DNA from: Stenotrophomonas sp. Iso1
Lineage (GTDB): Bacteria; Pseudomonadota; Gammaproteobacteria; Xanthomonadales; Xanthomonadaceae
NCBI RefSeq assembly: GCF_027497995.1
Contig: NZ_JAODBT010000002.1
Span: 310,001-374,000 of the forward strand
Reading direction: 5' to 3'
Length of the DNA stretch: 64,000 nucleotides
A program made the position numbers and the translations under genes. The notes below the pieces were generated by a model that was not told the origin of the DNA, searched no databases, and saw only the letters and a list, made by a program, of their open reading frames with translations. How positions within the stretch are numbered: position 1 is the stretch's first letter; the number at the start of each line of letters is the position of its first letter. Of this stretch, positions 17,345 to 25,624 are shown piece by piece.

Positions 17345-17773
17345 CTACTCGTTGTCCTTGTCGTTCACAACGCGGCGGAAGCAGTGATTGCCGGCGGGGT
17401 GAGACCATTCATTGACATGACCGCGCGTCCGCCCGTCTGCGCTGTCAGTGTCAAACTGCGCACAGAGTTCATAGTGCGTGGCATCCAACGGCCGGTAGCG
17501 ATAATCCGGGCCGCCGGCCGGGTCTTTCCACACCAGTTCCATCCCTGGCTGTGATATCAGCGTGCCGATATTCGGTGGCAGCGCGTCGTTCTCACGCCAA
17601 TAGTTGCGGGCGGCGATTTCCAGCGTGCGCAGGTCCGACACGCGCGCTTCATCCAGGCGTTTGAGCCGTTGCTGTGAGGGTGAATCAATCACCCAGACGC
17701 CAGCGGCCACCGCCAATGCGGTGACGATGCCGGTGGCCCACAGCACGCGGGTACCCCAAGCGGTGCGGCTCAT
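17345..17773 (-). CDS. Membrane-anchored hypothetical protein
   Basis: 142 residues: one N-terminal membrane helix (about 9-27), then a soluble periplasmic part with LRTLEIAARNYWRENDALPPNI, which resembles the pilin-like or type II secretion minor-pseudopilin layout (helix then short strands) without a prepilin peptidase motif, and two cysteines (ELCAQF, HCFRR) that could form a disulfide. I do not recognise a named family. Its start overlaps the DUF5671 stop by ATGA and its stop is three bases before DUF445, so it belongs to that operon. Confidence 0.7.
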   Translation of the reverse strand: MSRTAWGTRVLWATGIVTALAVAAGVWVIDSPSQQRLKRLDEARVSDLRTLEIAARNYWRENDALPPNIGTLISQPGMELVWKDPAGGPDYRYRPLDATHYELCAQFDTDSADGRTRGHVNEWSHPAGNHCFRRVVNDKDNE

Positions 17774-18414
17774 GCTTCCACCTCTTCTTGGCGCAGATCC
17801 CATAGGTAATAACCGAACACGGTGCCGGCAATCGCGCCGACCACCAGCACCTTGAGGACGAAGCGCAGGCTGAGGTCACCGCCGAGCAGGTTGAACACCA
17901 GTGCGGTGAGGTCGCCAATCAGCACGGCGGCGGCCACGAACAGGGTCAGGTAGGTGAGCCAGCGGCGTACCGGTGACAGTCGCTTGATCGGATTGCGCTC
18001 CACGTCGCGGCTGACACTGCGGGCAACAAAGACAAATACGGGGAAGGCGATCACCAGCGCGGAGATTGCCCAGCGGATGCCGCCCCCTAAACGCAGCAGT
18101 TGCCAATCCGCATCCGCCGGATCAGGCAGGGCGTATTGGATCAGCTGGAACAACAGGCTGCCCAGGTTCCAGGTGAAGAAGTACAGCGTGCTGAACAGCA
18201 CCAGATAGAGAAACGCTTCGCGTGCAGAAAGCGAGGCGCGCGGACGCGGCACCGGCAGGTCGAAATCCACCTGCGCCCAGCCATCAAGCACACCGCGTAT
18301 CTGCTGCTCACTCCAGCCTGCCGCCAACAAGGCCTGGTTGACCTGTTGGCGGTTGTGGCCGCGCATCAATGCTTCGCGGACGAAGAGTTCCAATTCCGGG
18401 GATGCTGAGGCCAT
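17770..18414 (-). CDS. DUF5671 membrane protein
   Basis: 214 residues. A soluble N-terminal region (1-60) contains a UBA/SHOCT-like helix pair (ELFVREALMRGHNRQQVNQALLAAGW as separate helices), then four or five membrane helices (about 66-90, 104-125, 140-160, 170-200) matching DUF5671. RDVERNPIKRLSPVRRWLTY forms a basic cytoplasmic loop. Function is unknown. It is the first gene of the DUF5671-hypothetical-DUF445 group and overlaps the next gene by ATGA. Confidence 0.75.
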   Translation of the reverse strand: MASASPELELFVREALMRGHNRQQVNQALLAAGWSEQQIRGVLDGWAQVDFDLPVPRPRASLSAREAFLYLVLFSTLYFFTWNLGSLLFQLIQYALPDPADADWQLLRLGGGIRWAISALVIAFPVFVFVARSVSRDVERNPIKRLSPVRRWLTYLTLFVAAAVLIGDLTALVFNLLGGDLSLRFVLKVLVVGAIAGTVFGYYLWDLRQEEVEA

Positions 18415-18466
18415 CGCTCATTCCTTGCAGGGCGTGGCCGCAGGGTAGGGCGTGGGCGTGAGGTGA

Positions 18467-19348
18467 TCAAGCGTCGGCGGTTTCGTCGAACTCGACCGAT
18501 TGCGCAGGTACCAATCGTGCGCGCAGGGCGTCCAGCTCCATGCGCAGGGCCTGGTTCTCTGCGGTGAGGGAGGCCACGCGCTGACGCAGGGCTTCCACTT
18601 CCGGATGCGGGGCGGAGGTACCGCCTGCAGCAGCTGCGGAATCTTCGTCCTCGAACTCGAACTCCTTCGCCGGCTTGGGCTTGCGGCGCGACTCCCGCAC
18701 GCGCTTGGCGGCATCCTTCAGCTCGCTCTTGCCACCCTGCGCAGCGGCGCGCTGCTCTGCCTCGGGAAGGCTGGAGACCTCGGCTGCGGCGCTGAGCGAG
18801 ATTGCACCGGCCTTCACCGCCTCGATCACTTCCTGCGCCGCATGCGCGCTGATCTTCTCGATCAGATTCACCTGGCTGGCGCTGAGCTTGGCTTCGCGTG
18901 CCAAATCCGCCCTGGACAGCTTGGGTGCCGGTTCCCACGGCGGTGAATCGCCCTCGGCTTCGCCATTGGCCAGCGCAGTCTCACCTTCGCTCTCGCGGCG
19001 CAGCTGCTCCTGCTCGGCACGGTGGCGCGCCTCGACGATTGCCCGCTTGCGCAGTGCCAGCACGCCGCGCTGGAAGTCGGACACGCTACGGCGGCCCAGG
19101 TGTTGCTCGATCATCCACAGGTGCACGTCGTCCATCGACTGGAAACGGGTGTTCTGCACGGTGTTGAACGGAATGTTGTGCTTGGTGCAGATGCCGTAAC
19201 GGTTGTGGCCGTCAATCAGCACGTCGCCCCAGAGCACCAGCGCATCGCGGCAGCCCTCGGCCAGCAAGCTGCGCTCCAGCGCGTCATGTTCGTCCTGCGT
19301 GAGCGGGTCGATGTAGGCTTTGAGTTCTTGGTTGACGATGATGTCCAT
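18467..19348 (-). CDS. ParB-like (plasmid partition-type) chromosomal protein
   Basis: 293 residues. The N-terminal ParB/sulfiredoxin-like domain (about 1-100) has LVLWGDVLIDGHNRYGICTKHNI, where IDGHNR corresponds to the ParB nucleotide-binding box. A helix-turn-helix-like middle (SRADLAREAKLSASQVNLIEKI as two helices, about 148-175) and a short leucine-zipper-like coiled coil at the end (ASLTAENQALRMELDALRARL region, about 255-278) follow. A charged, low-complexity linker separates them. No ParA partner is adjacent. Proteins of this layout are annotated as plasmid replication/partition-related in xanthomonad chromosomes. The start at 19348 is preferred to the GTG-free extension to 19378; neither has a clear Shine-Dalgarno site. 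Confidence 0.75.
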   Translation of the reverse strand: MDIIVNQELKAYIDPLTQDEHDALERSLLAEGCRDALVLWGDVLIDGHNRYGICTKHNIPFNTVQNTRFQSMDDVHLWMIEQHLGRRSVSDFQRGVLALRKRAIVEARHRAEQEQLRRESEGETALANGEAEGDSPPWEPAPKLSRADLAREAKLSASQVNLIEKISAHAAQEVIEAVKAGAISLSAAAEVSSLPEAEQRAAAQGGKSELKDAAKRVRESRRKPKPAKEFEFEDEDSAAAAGGTSAPHPEVEALRQRVASLTAENQALRMELDALRARLVPAQSVEFDETADA

Positions 19349-19514
19349 GCGGCTGCCGGTTGAAACGTGGGTCGGCATTGTAGTGATCCGGGGCCATGCG
19401 CGGCCAATGCCATCGGGTCAGGAAGCGGCCCGGATTCATACCGGTTGTGTACACGCGGCGGCGTAACATGCAGGCCTGCGGCCCGGCCGCCTTGCTACGC
19501 AACAGGATTCGGCA

Positions 19515-21017
19515 ATGACCACTCCCCACCTCCGCGAACAATGGCAGACGTTGGCCGCTGGCCTGACGCTGCGTACCCGCGCATTCATTGATGGGCGCCA
19601 GGTGGATGCCGCCTCCGGCGCGACTTTTGACTGCATCAGCCCGATTGACGGCCGTGTGCTGGCGCAGGTCGCCGACTGCGGTCAGTTGGACATCGATCAC
19701 GCCGTGGCGGCCGCGCGGCGCAGCTTCCAGGCCGGTCATTGGTCGAATTTGAAGCCGTCCCGTCGCAAGCAGGTGCTGCTGCGGCTGGCAGGGCTGGTGG
19801 AACGCCATGCCGATGAACTGGCACTGCTGGAAACACTGGACATGGGCAAGCCCGTGGGCGAGGCGCGCAATGTCGATATCGCCGGGGTGATCCGCTGCAT
19901 CCAATGGACCGCCGAGGCGGTGGACAAGCTTTATGGCGAGGTGGCACCCACCGGCAGCAACGAATTGGGCCTGATCACGCGCGAGCCGCTGGGTGTGGTC
20001 GGCGCCATCGTGCCGTGGAACTTCCCGTTGCTGATGGCGGCATGGAAGATCGCACCGGCGCTGGCAGCGGGCAACTCGGTGGTGCTCAAGCCTTCGGAAA
20101 AATCGCCCTTGAGCGCGCTGCGCTTTGCCGAGCTGGTGGCCGAGGCTGGCCTGCCCGAAGGCGTGTTCAACGTGGTGCCGGGCAACGGCAAGGGCGCGGG
20201 CGAGCCCCTGGCGCTGCATATGGATGTGGACGGACTGGTGTTTACCGGCTCCACCGCCGTGGGCAAGCGGCTGCTGCAATGTGCCGGCCTGTCCAACATG
20301 AAACGCGCCTACATGGAATGCGGTGGCAAGAGTCCGAATATAGTGTTCGCCGACGCGCCCAATCTGGACAAAGCGGCAGAGGCCGCCGCCAGCGGCATTT
20401 TCTACAACCAGGGTGAAGTCTGCACGGCTGCATCGCGGCTGTTGGTGGAGCGTTCGATCAAGGATGAGTTCGTCGCGAAGGTCATTGAGCACGGTCGGAA
20501 TATGCAGCCCAAGCATCCGTTTGAGCCGGATGCGCCGATGGGCGCACTGGTTGACGAAGCACAGGCCGATCGGGTGCTGGGTTATATCGAACAAGGCACT
20601 GCCGAGGGCGCGCGACTGCTGCTGGGTGGCAAGCGCGTCGAGGTAGTACCCGGTGGTTGTTACATCGAGCCGACCGTGTTCGATGAAGTGTCGCCGCAGT
20701 ACCGCATCGCACGCGAAGAAATTTTCGGGCCGGTATTGTCGGTCATTGCCTTCGATGGCGAACAGCAGGCCCTGCAGCTGGCCAACGACACGGAGTACGG
20801 ATTGGCTGCAGGTGTGTGGACACGGGATATCTCACGCGCTCATCGCGTGGCGCGCGGCCTGCGCGCCGGCAGCGTCTGGGTGAACTATTGGGATGGCGGC
20901 GACATGAGCGCGCCGTTCGGCGGTTACAAGCAGTCCGGCAACGGCCGCGATAAATCGCTGCATGCATTCGACAAGTACACCGAGATGAAAGCCACCTGGA
21001 TCAATCTGGCGGATTGA
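19515..21017 (+). CDS. puuC: Gamma-glutamyl-gamma-aminobutyraldehyde dehydrogenase
   Basis: 500 residues, aldehyde dehydrogenase superfamily. The general base Glu268 (MECGGKSPN) and nucleophile Cys303 (NQGEVCTAASR) are in place. The C-terminal GGYKQSGNGRDKSLHAFDKY is the PuuC signature rather than that of betaine aldehyde dehydrogenase. PuuC oxidises gamma-glutamyl-gamma-aminobutyraldehyde to gamma-glutamyl-GABA in the glutamylated putrescine pathway. puuB, puuD, puuA and a putrescine ABC transporter follow within 15 kb, which supports the assignment. Unlike E. coli it is not in one operon with them. Confidence 0.92.
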   Translation: MTTPHLREQWQTLAAGLTLRTRAFIDGRQVDAASGATFDCISPIDGRVLAQVADCGQLDIDHAVAAARRSFQAGHWSNLKPSRRKQVLLRLAGLVERHADELALLETLDMGKPVGEARNVDIAGVIRCIQWTAEAVDKLYGEVAPTGSNELGLITREPLGVVGAIVPWNFPLLMAAWKIAPALAAGNSVVLKPSEKSPLSALRFAELVAEAGLPEGVFNVVPGNGKGAGEPLALHMDVDGLVFTGSTAVGKRLLQCAGLSNMKRAYMECGGKSPNIVFADAPNLDKAAEAAASGIFYNQGEVCTAASRLLVERSIKDEFVAKVIEHGRNMQPKHPFEPDAPMGALVDEAQADRVLGYIEQGTAEGARLLLGGKRVEVVPGGCYIEPTVFDEVSPQYRIAREEIFGPVLSVIAFDGEQQALQLANDTEYGLAAGVWTRDISRAHRVARGLRAGSVWVNYWDGGDMSAPFGGYKQSGNGRDKSLHAFDKYTEMKATWINLAD

Positions 21018-21175
21018 AGCGGTGAGTGCTGAGCACGTAAACGCTAACTAGCATGCGAGCCTGGGAATCGAGTGCAACCGAGGCGCTTCGCTCGCACCGG
21101 TCCCTCCAGGCAAGCCTGCTCAGGTGGGTGCTGGATCTCTGCGGGGGCGGCGAAAGAATCAGAAGTGCAAGGTCA

Positions 21176-21204
21176 GCCCCTCTCCCGAAGTGCAGGAGAG
21201 GGGC
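21176..21204. repeat. CCCCTCTCC palindrome (intergenic repeat copy)
   Basis: A 10-bp perfect inverted repeat (gcccctctcc 21176-21185 with ggagaggggc 21195-21204) lies between the convergent puuC and PepSY genes. The same core occurs at 30699-30724, so it is a dispersed intergenic element of this genome. It could double as a terminator, but there is no T tract. Confidence 0.6.
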
Positions 21205-21248
21205 GTTGCATCACTTGCGTCGTTTACCGCTACATCGCGGCGCTTCGA

Positions 21249-21683
21249 TCAATCCCGCTTCTCGGCGATCACTTCGCCGCTCATCGGGTCCAGCCGCACT
21301 TCTACGTTGCGACCGTTGGATGCCTTGGCATCCGCCTTCCACATGCCATCGTCGAACTTCACATCGTGCACGTTGCTGTAGCCGGCGGTGGACAGCTTTG
21401 CGCGGATGTCGGCCTCGCTTAATTGCGACACGGCGGTATCCGGGTAGACCGTACCGGTACGCGGATCCAGACGCAGCTCGGTGCGTTTGCCGTCGGCGCT
21501 GGTGGCGTCGGCCTCCCACATGCCGCCGTCGAACTTGACGTCATGCACGTTGGTGAAGCCCTGGGCTTCCAACTGTGCGCGAACCTGCGGTGCGGTCAAC
21601 GTGTCCTGAGCCTGCGCGATGCCAGCGGCAGCGAAGGTAATGGCCATGGCCAGCAGGCCGTTGCGTACATGTCGATGCGTCAT
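21249..21683 (-). CDS. Secreted protein with two tandem PepSY-like repeats
   Basis: 144 residues. A signal peptide (cleavage after AQAQ, about residue 26) precedes two homologous modules of about 55 residues: about 29-84 (VRAQLEAQGFTNVHDVKFDG, MWEADATSADGKRTELRLDP) and about 88-142 (IRAKLSTAGYSNVHDVKFDD, MWKADAKASNGRNVEVRLDP). Each is a PepSY-like domain, so the protein arose by internal duplication. PepSY domains are proposed peptidase inhibitors or periplasmic modulators. AAGGAG lies 9-10 bases before the start at 21683. The gene stands alone, convergent with puuC. Confidence 0.85.
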   Translation of the reverse strand: MTHRHVRNGLLAMAITFAAAGIAQAQDTLTAPQVRAQLEAQGFTNVHDVKFDGGMWEADATSADGKRTELRLDPRTGTVYPDTAVSQLSEADIRAKLSTAGYSNVHDVKFDDGMWKADAKASNGRNVEVRLDPMSGEVIAEKRD

Positions 21684-21862
21684 TAGATTTTTCTCCTTTG
21701 CGGGCAGGTAACCGCTGCCTCCGGTGCACACCCTAACCGTCGCCACCGCATCCCCGTCGTGAAAATCGTCGACATCGCAGCGTAGTGTCCTGACAGGGTT
21801 AATCGACGTGCACGCGTACTGAACGTAGCGTTGAAAAAACGTTCAACCCGCGTGCGTTGTAT

Positions 21863-22067
21863 TCACGCCTTGTCGTTTTTGCGTAGCTGGCTGGCGAAGC
21901 GATCAAGCCATTGCGCGAAGCCCTGCAATGCCAGCCCACCCTTGTCGCGCAGGCTTGCCAGTTCAGATTCCAAACGCGCGCTGGTGCGTGGATTCGCCCT
22001 CGTTCTTGGGTAAGGGCGGCAGGATGTGGGCGAAGTAGGTGTCGCCCAGTAGTTTGTGCGCCGTTAC
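21863..22067 (-). pseudogene. Remnant of an unidentified gene (3' end, frameshifted)
   Basis: Read on the minus strand, 22067 to about 21985 encodes a protein-like stretch with KLLGDTYFAHILPPLPKNEG. A different frame then continues with LESELASLRDKGGLALQGF, QWLDRFASQLRKNDKA and a stop at 21863-21865. The two pieces join only across a frameshift near 21980, and an in-frame TAG precedes the first piece. The second piece is a convincing amphipathic C-terminus. I do not recognise the family. It is either a decayed gene or a sequencing frameshift in a gene whose 5' part has been lost. Confidence 0.5.
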
Positions 22068-22204
22068 CTAGGCGTGAAGCGTGGGCGAGCAGAGGTTTCA
22101 GGGCGGGTAGATGGCGTTGCGGGAACGGTCTCGGCTGCAACCAGGCGTTGTTGGGTGGGGGCTGCGTGGCAGACTTGGCGCCAGCGCTTCCTTGAATCCG
22201 AATC

Positions 22205-23503
22205 ATGTCGACCCCCGCCATCACCGCCCCTTTGAACTCCCCCCGCCGTGTGCTGGCCGCCAGCCTGGTCGGTACCACCATTGAGTTCTTTGATTTCTAC
22301 ATCTACGCCACCGCGGCGGTATTGGTGTTCCCGCAGTTGTTCTTCCCCGAGAGCAGCAACGAAGCGGCGCTGCTGCAATCGCTGGCGACCTTTGCGGTGG
22401 CCTTTATCGCCCGCCCCGTGGGCTCGGCGGTGTTCGGGCACTACGGTGACCGCATCGGCCGCAAGGCCACCCTGGTGGCGGCGTTGCTGACCATGGGGCT
22501 GTCCACCGTTGCCATCGGCCTGTTGCCGACGCATGCCGATATCGGGTTGCTGGCGCCGATCCTGCTGGCCCTGTGCCGGTTTGGCCAAGGCTTGGGGCTG
22601 GGCGGTGAATGGGGTGGGGCGGTGTTGTTGGCCACCGAGAACGCGCCGCCGGGCAAGCGTGCCTGGTACGGCATGTTCCCGCAGTTGGGTGCGCCGCTGG
22701 GCTTCCTGTTGTCGGCCGGTACGTTCCTGTTGCTGGGCAAGTTGATGGACGACGCGACGTTCCTCGCATGGGGCTGGCGCGTGCCGTTCGTTGCCAGCGC
22801 GTTGCTGGTGATCGTGGGGCTGTGGGTGCGGTTGAACATCCACGAGACACCGGATTTCCAGAAAGCCGTGGACAGCGGCAAGCGGGTGCGGTTGCCAATG
22901 CGTGAGGTGCTGGCGAACCACGGTTTTTCGGTAGTGGTGGGCACGCTGGCTGCATTTGCCACGTTCGTGCTGTTCTACCTGATGACGGTATTCACGTTGG
23001 GCCATGGCACATCGGTGCTGGGTTATGCGCGTGAGGATTTCTTGCTGCTGCAGATGATCGGCATCCTGTTCTTTGCGGCAGGCATTCCGTTGGCGGCGCT
23101 GTATGGCGACCGCCGCGGCACGGTGAAGGCGATGCTGTGGGCGACGATCGGCATCTTCGTGTTCGGGCTGCTGTTCCAGCCGTTGTTCCAGGCCGGAAAT
23201 CCGTTGCTGGTGCTGCTGTTCCTGTCGCTGGGCCTGTTCCTGATGGGCCTGACCTACGGCCCATGCGGCACGATGTTGGCCAGTCTGTATCCGGTGCAGG
23301 TGCGCTATACCGGCTCATCATTGTCCTTCAACCTTGCCGGCATTCTGGGTGCGGCGCCCGCGCCGTATGCGGCGACGTGGTTGGCCGGCAAGTTCGGCAT
23401 CGCCGCAGTAGGCGGCTACTTGTGCGTCACCGCGCTGGTCACCGCGTGGGCGCTGTGGGCCATCGGCCAGCGTCAGAAACGAGGGGCCGTAGGAGCGCCG
23501 TAA
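22205..23503 (+). CDS. MFS transporter, metabolite:H+ symporter family
   Basis: 432 residues with 12 predicted membrane helices. The signatures place it in the MHS group with ProP, ShiA and KgtP: TIEFFDFYIYATAAVLVFPQ in helix 1, GHYGDRIGRKATL in the loop between helices 2 and 3, and FGQGLGLGGEWGGAVLLATE in helix 4-5. Substrates of this family are small organic acids or compatible solutes; the substrate here is not determined. The gene is alone; a GTAG-type inverted repeat begins inside its last codons. Confidence 0.88.
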   Translation: MSTPAITAPLNSPRRVLAASLVGTTIEFFDFYIYATAAVLVFPQLFFPESSNEAALLQSLATFAVAFIARPVGSAVFGHYGDRIGRKATLVAALLTMGLSTVAIGLLPTHADIGLLAPILLALCRFGQGLGLGGEWGGAVLLATENAPPGKRAWYGMFPQLGAPLGFLLSAGTFLLLGKLMDDATFLAWGWRVPFVASALLVIVGLWVRLNIHETPDFQKAVDSGKRVRLPMREVLANHGFSVVVGTLAAFATFVLFYLMTVFTLGHGTSVLGYAREDFLLLQMIGILFFAAGIPLAALYGDRRGTVKAMLWATIGIFVFGLLFQPLFQAGNPLLVLLFLSLGLFLMGLTYGPCGTMLASLYPVQVRYTGSSLSFNLAGILGAAPAPYAATWLAGKFGIAAVGGYLCVTALVTAWALWAIGQRQKRGAVGAP

Positions 23504-23561
23504 CGCGTTGCCCTGCATCCCACACAAAGATGAGGGCGGTGCGGATGTACGGCGTTCCTAC
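23489..23561. repeat. GTAG-type REP-like inverted repeat
   Basis: GTAGGAGCGCCGTA (23489-23502) and TACGGCGTTCCTAC (23548-23561) form a 14-bp inverted repeat with one G-T type mismatch, separated by 45 bp. The first arm covers the last codons of the MFS gene. GTAG-headed palindromes are the typical dispersed REP elements of Stenotrophomonas and Xanthomonas. It may serve as a transcription end or mRNA stabiliser. Confidence 0.6.
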
Positions 23562-23641
23562 AGCGAGGGGTGGCAGGAACGGCGAGGTTGCGAATCTTTC
23601 TGGAGGAGGGATCGCAGCCACGCCGTTCCCGCACAAGTGGG

Positions 23642-24103
23642 TCAGCGGAACATGCGTTTCAACGTGCGGCCCAGCCAGCTGCCTTCTTCGTGTTCACGGG
23701 CAAACTGGTTGAGGTGATGTTTGACCTGATCGGCATAGGCTTTGTCGTCGCCACGGATATGGTTGAACAGCCAGCGCGAGAGCATGTTGCGCAGTTCGTC
23801 GGTGACGTCCTCGCCGGCCTGGAAGCGCAGGCGGTACTCGCTCACGCGCTTGCCGAACACTTCATGCACGCGCTTGTGAGCAGCGCAGAACGGGTAACCG
23901 GCTTCTTCCATCAGCTCCTCTTCAAAGGCGAAGTGCGACATGGTGTAGTCGACCAGTTCGTCGATTACCTCGGCCACCGCCATGCGCTCCAGACTTTTTT
24001 GGGCGACATGCAGGTGGTTGAGCATCTCCACGATGCGCATGTGCTGATGGTCAATGACCTCAATGCCGGTGTTGAGGTCATCCTGCCAAATCAGTAGTGC
24101 CAT
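23642..24103 (-). CDS. Bacteriohemerythrin
   Basis: 153 residues of the hemerythrin family, a four-helix bundle with a di-iron centre that reversibly binds oxygen. The ligand pattern is visible: [12 protein letters not shown] (first His ligand), [12 protein letters not shown] (His...Glu), FCAAHKRVH (HxxxH) and [10 protein letters not shown] (HxxxxD), matching the bacteriohemerythrin motif. There are about 25 extra residues at the C-terminus with basic character. An exact Fnr-type box upstream suggests induction when oxygen is low. It could supply oxygen to membrane enzymes or buffer it, as proposed for the Methylococcus protein. Confidence 0.93.
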   Translation of the reverse strand: MALLIWQDDLNTGIEVIDHQHMRIVEMLNHLHVAQKSLERMAVAEVIDELVDYTMSHFAFEEELMEEAGYPFCAAHKRVHEVFGKRVSEYRLRFQAGEDVTDELRNMLSRWLFNHIRGDDKAYADQVKHHLNQFAREHEEGSWLGRTLKRMFR

Positions 24104-24136
24104 CGCTTCGATCCCCTGTGAAGTGCGTTGCGAGGC

Positions 24137-24178
24137 ACTTTAGGCGCGGGCTTTTTAGCGCGCGTTGATCTGGATCAA
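24137..24178 (-). promoter_or_regulatory. Fnr/Anr-type class II promoter of the bacteriohemerythrin gene
   Basis: TTGATCTGGATCAA at 24165-24178 is an exact match to the Fnr consensus TTGAT-N4-ATCAA. On the minus strand TAAAGT (24142-24137) is a plausible -10 element. A start about 7 bases later, at 24130, puts the centre of the Fnr box at -41.5, the canonical class II activating position. The leader would then be about 27 nt to the ATG at 24103. Confidence 0.72.
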
Positions 24179-24191
24179 TACGCTGTCGCGT

Positions 24192-25520
24192 TCACACTTT
24201 TTCGGCGCTGCACACACGGTTGCGCCCGCCGGCCTTGGCCAGATAGAGCTGGCGGTCGGCCTCGGTGATGAGCTGGTGCAGGTTGCCCAGCCGCGACGGC
24301 ATGCGGCAGACGCCGATACTCACCGTCATGGTCAACGTCTTGCCGCCGAACTGCAGGCGCAAGGCTTGCACGGCTTGACGCAGATGCTCGAAATGCAGCG
24401 TGCTGGCGTCGTCGTCCAGCCCGCTCACCAGCAGGCAGAACTCCTCGCCGCCGAAGCGTGAGCTGATGTCCTGCGGACGCGTATGCGACTGCAGGATGCC
24501 GGCCACGGCGCGAATGGCCTGGTCGCCGGCTTCATGACCGAAGCTGTCGTTGATGTGCTTGAAGTGGTCGATATCTACCATCGCCACGGCGACATCATTG
24601 TCTTCGCTGGGCAGGGCCAACTGACGTTGGCTGTTTTCAAGAAAGCTGCGACGGTTAGGCAGGCCGGTGAGAAAATCACGCGTCGCCAAGTCCTGCAGCG
24701 TGCCGATCAGCTCCAGCTGATCCACGTTCTGCGATACGCGGCAGAAGAATTCTTCGCGCGAAAACGGCTTGCGCAGGAAGTCGTTGGCGCCGTTCTTGAG
24801 GAAGCGTGGGATCAACGACGGATCGGAGTTTCCAGAAATGCCGATCACCGCTACTTTGTCGCGCGCCCGCTGGGCACGCAGCCTGCGCGTGAGTTCGACA
24901 CCTTCCATGCCGGGCATTTCCTGGTCCACGATGACCAGCCGGATGGTCGGGTCTGCCTCCAATGCGAGCAGGGCGGCGGCGCCATCGGCGGCCTGGCTGA
25001 CGTGATAGCCATACATGTCCAGCAATGCGGCGGCATAAGAACGCGCGGAGGGCGAGTCGTCCACCACCAATGCAGAGATGCGGCGGTTGCGTTCCATCCG
25101 CTGCACCAACCACACCAGGTAGTCGATGCTGCCGGGTGTGTTCTTCAACACGTAGTCGATGATCTGCTGCTGCAGCACGCGCTTGCGGAGGTCTTCGTCA
25201 TAGACGCCGCTGACCACGATGGTGGGCAACCCGCGTTCGACAAAATAGGAAACCACCTGGTCACGGTCCCCGTCGGCCAACACCAGGCCGGTCAACACCA
25301 GAAACCAGCCGTCCTCGCTGTCGAGCAGCGCACCGGCTTCGGCCAGGCTGGAAGCCACGCTCACCGGCAGCTCCAAGCGTTGCTCGATGGCTTCGCGCAG
25401 CATGCTGGTGAACGTACGCGAGTTCTCCACCAACAGGATCCGCTGCGGGAGCGGCGCGATTGGCGGGCTGTCGAAGCAGGCCTGAGATAGTGCGGCCATA
25501 GGGGAAAGACTAATGGTCAT
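24192..25520 (-). CDS. Response regulator diguanylate cyclase (REC-REC-GGDEF)
   Basis: 442 residues. The first receiver-like domain (about 25-140) begins with RILLVENSRTF, but where the phosphoacceptor Asp is expected the strand reads FLVLTGLVLADGD, so it is probably not phosphorylated. The second receiver (about 145-265) is intact, with ALVVDDSPSAR, the phosphoacceptor in LVIVDQEMPGMEG and KPFSREEF. The GGDEF domain (about 280-440) has DFLTGLPNRRSF, MVDIDHFKHINDSFGH and GGEEF, so it should make c-di-GMP. The ATG at 25520 is used; a TTG six bases upstream and an ATG at 25499 are alternatives. No sensor kinase is adjacent. Confidence 0.92.
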   Translation of the reverse strand: MTISLSPMAALSQACFDSPPIAPLPQRILLVENSRTFTSMLREAIEQRLELPVSVASSLAEAGALLDSEDGWFLVLTGLVLADGDRDQVVSYFVERGLPTIVVSGVYDEDLRKRVLQQQIIDYVLKNTPGSIDYLVWLVQRMERNRRISALVVDDSPSARSYAAALLDMYGYHVSQAADGAAALLALEADPTIRLVIVDQEMPGMEGVELTRRLRAQRARDKVAVIGISGNSDPSLIPRFLKNGANDFLRKPFSREEFFCRVSQNVDQLELIGTLQDLATRDFLTGLPNRRSFLENSQRQLALPSEDNDVAVAMVDIDHFKHINDSFGHEAGDQAIRAVAGILQSHTRPQDISSRFGGEEFCLLVSGLDDDASTLHFEHLRQAVQALRLQFGGKTLTMTVSIGVCRMPSRLGNLHQLITEADRQLYLAKAGGRNRVCSAEKV

Positions 25521-25624
25521 CTGCAAGGAATATCGGGCAGATGTGTAGGAACTTTAGCCGCGGCGGTTCAGGAACAGGCAGATGTACGCGGTGTTTCCGC
25601 TGCCCGACAAGCCCCGGCCCGATA

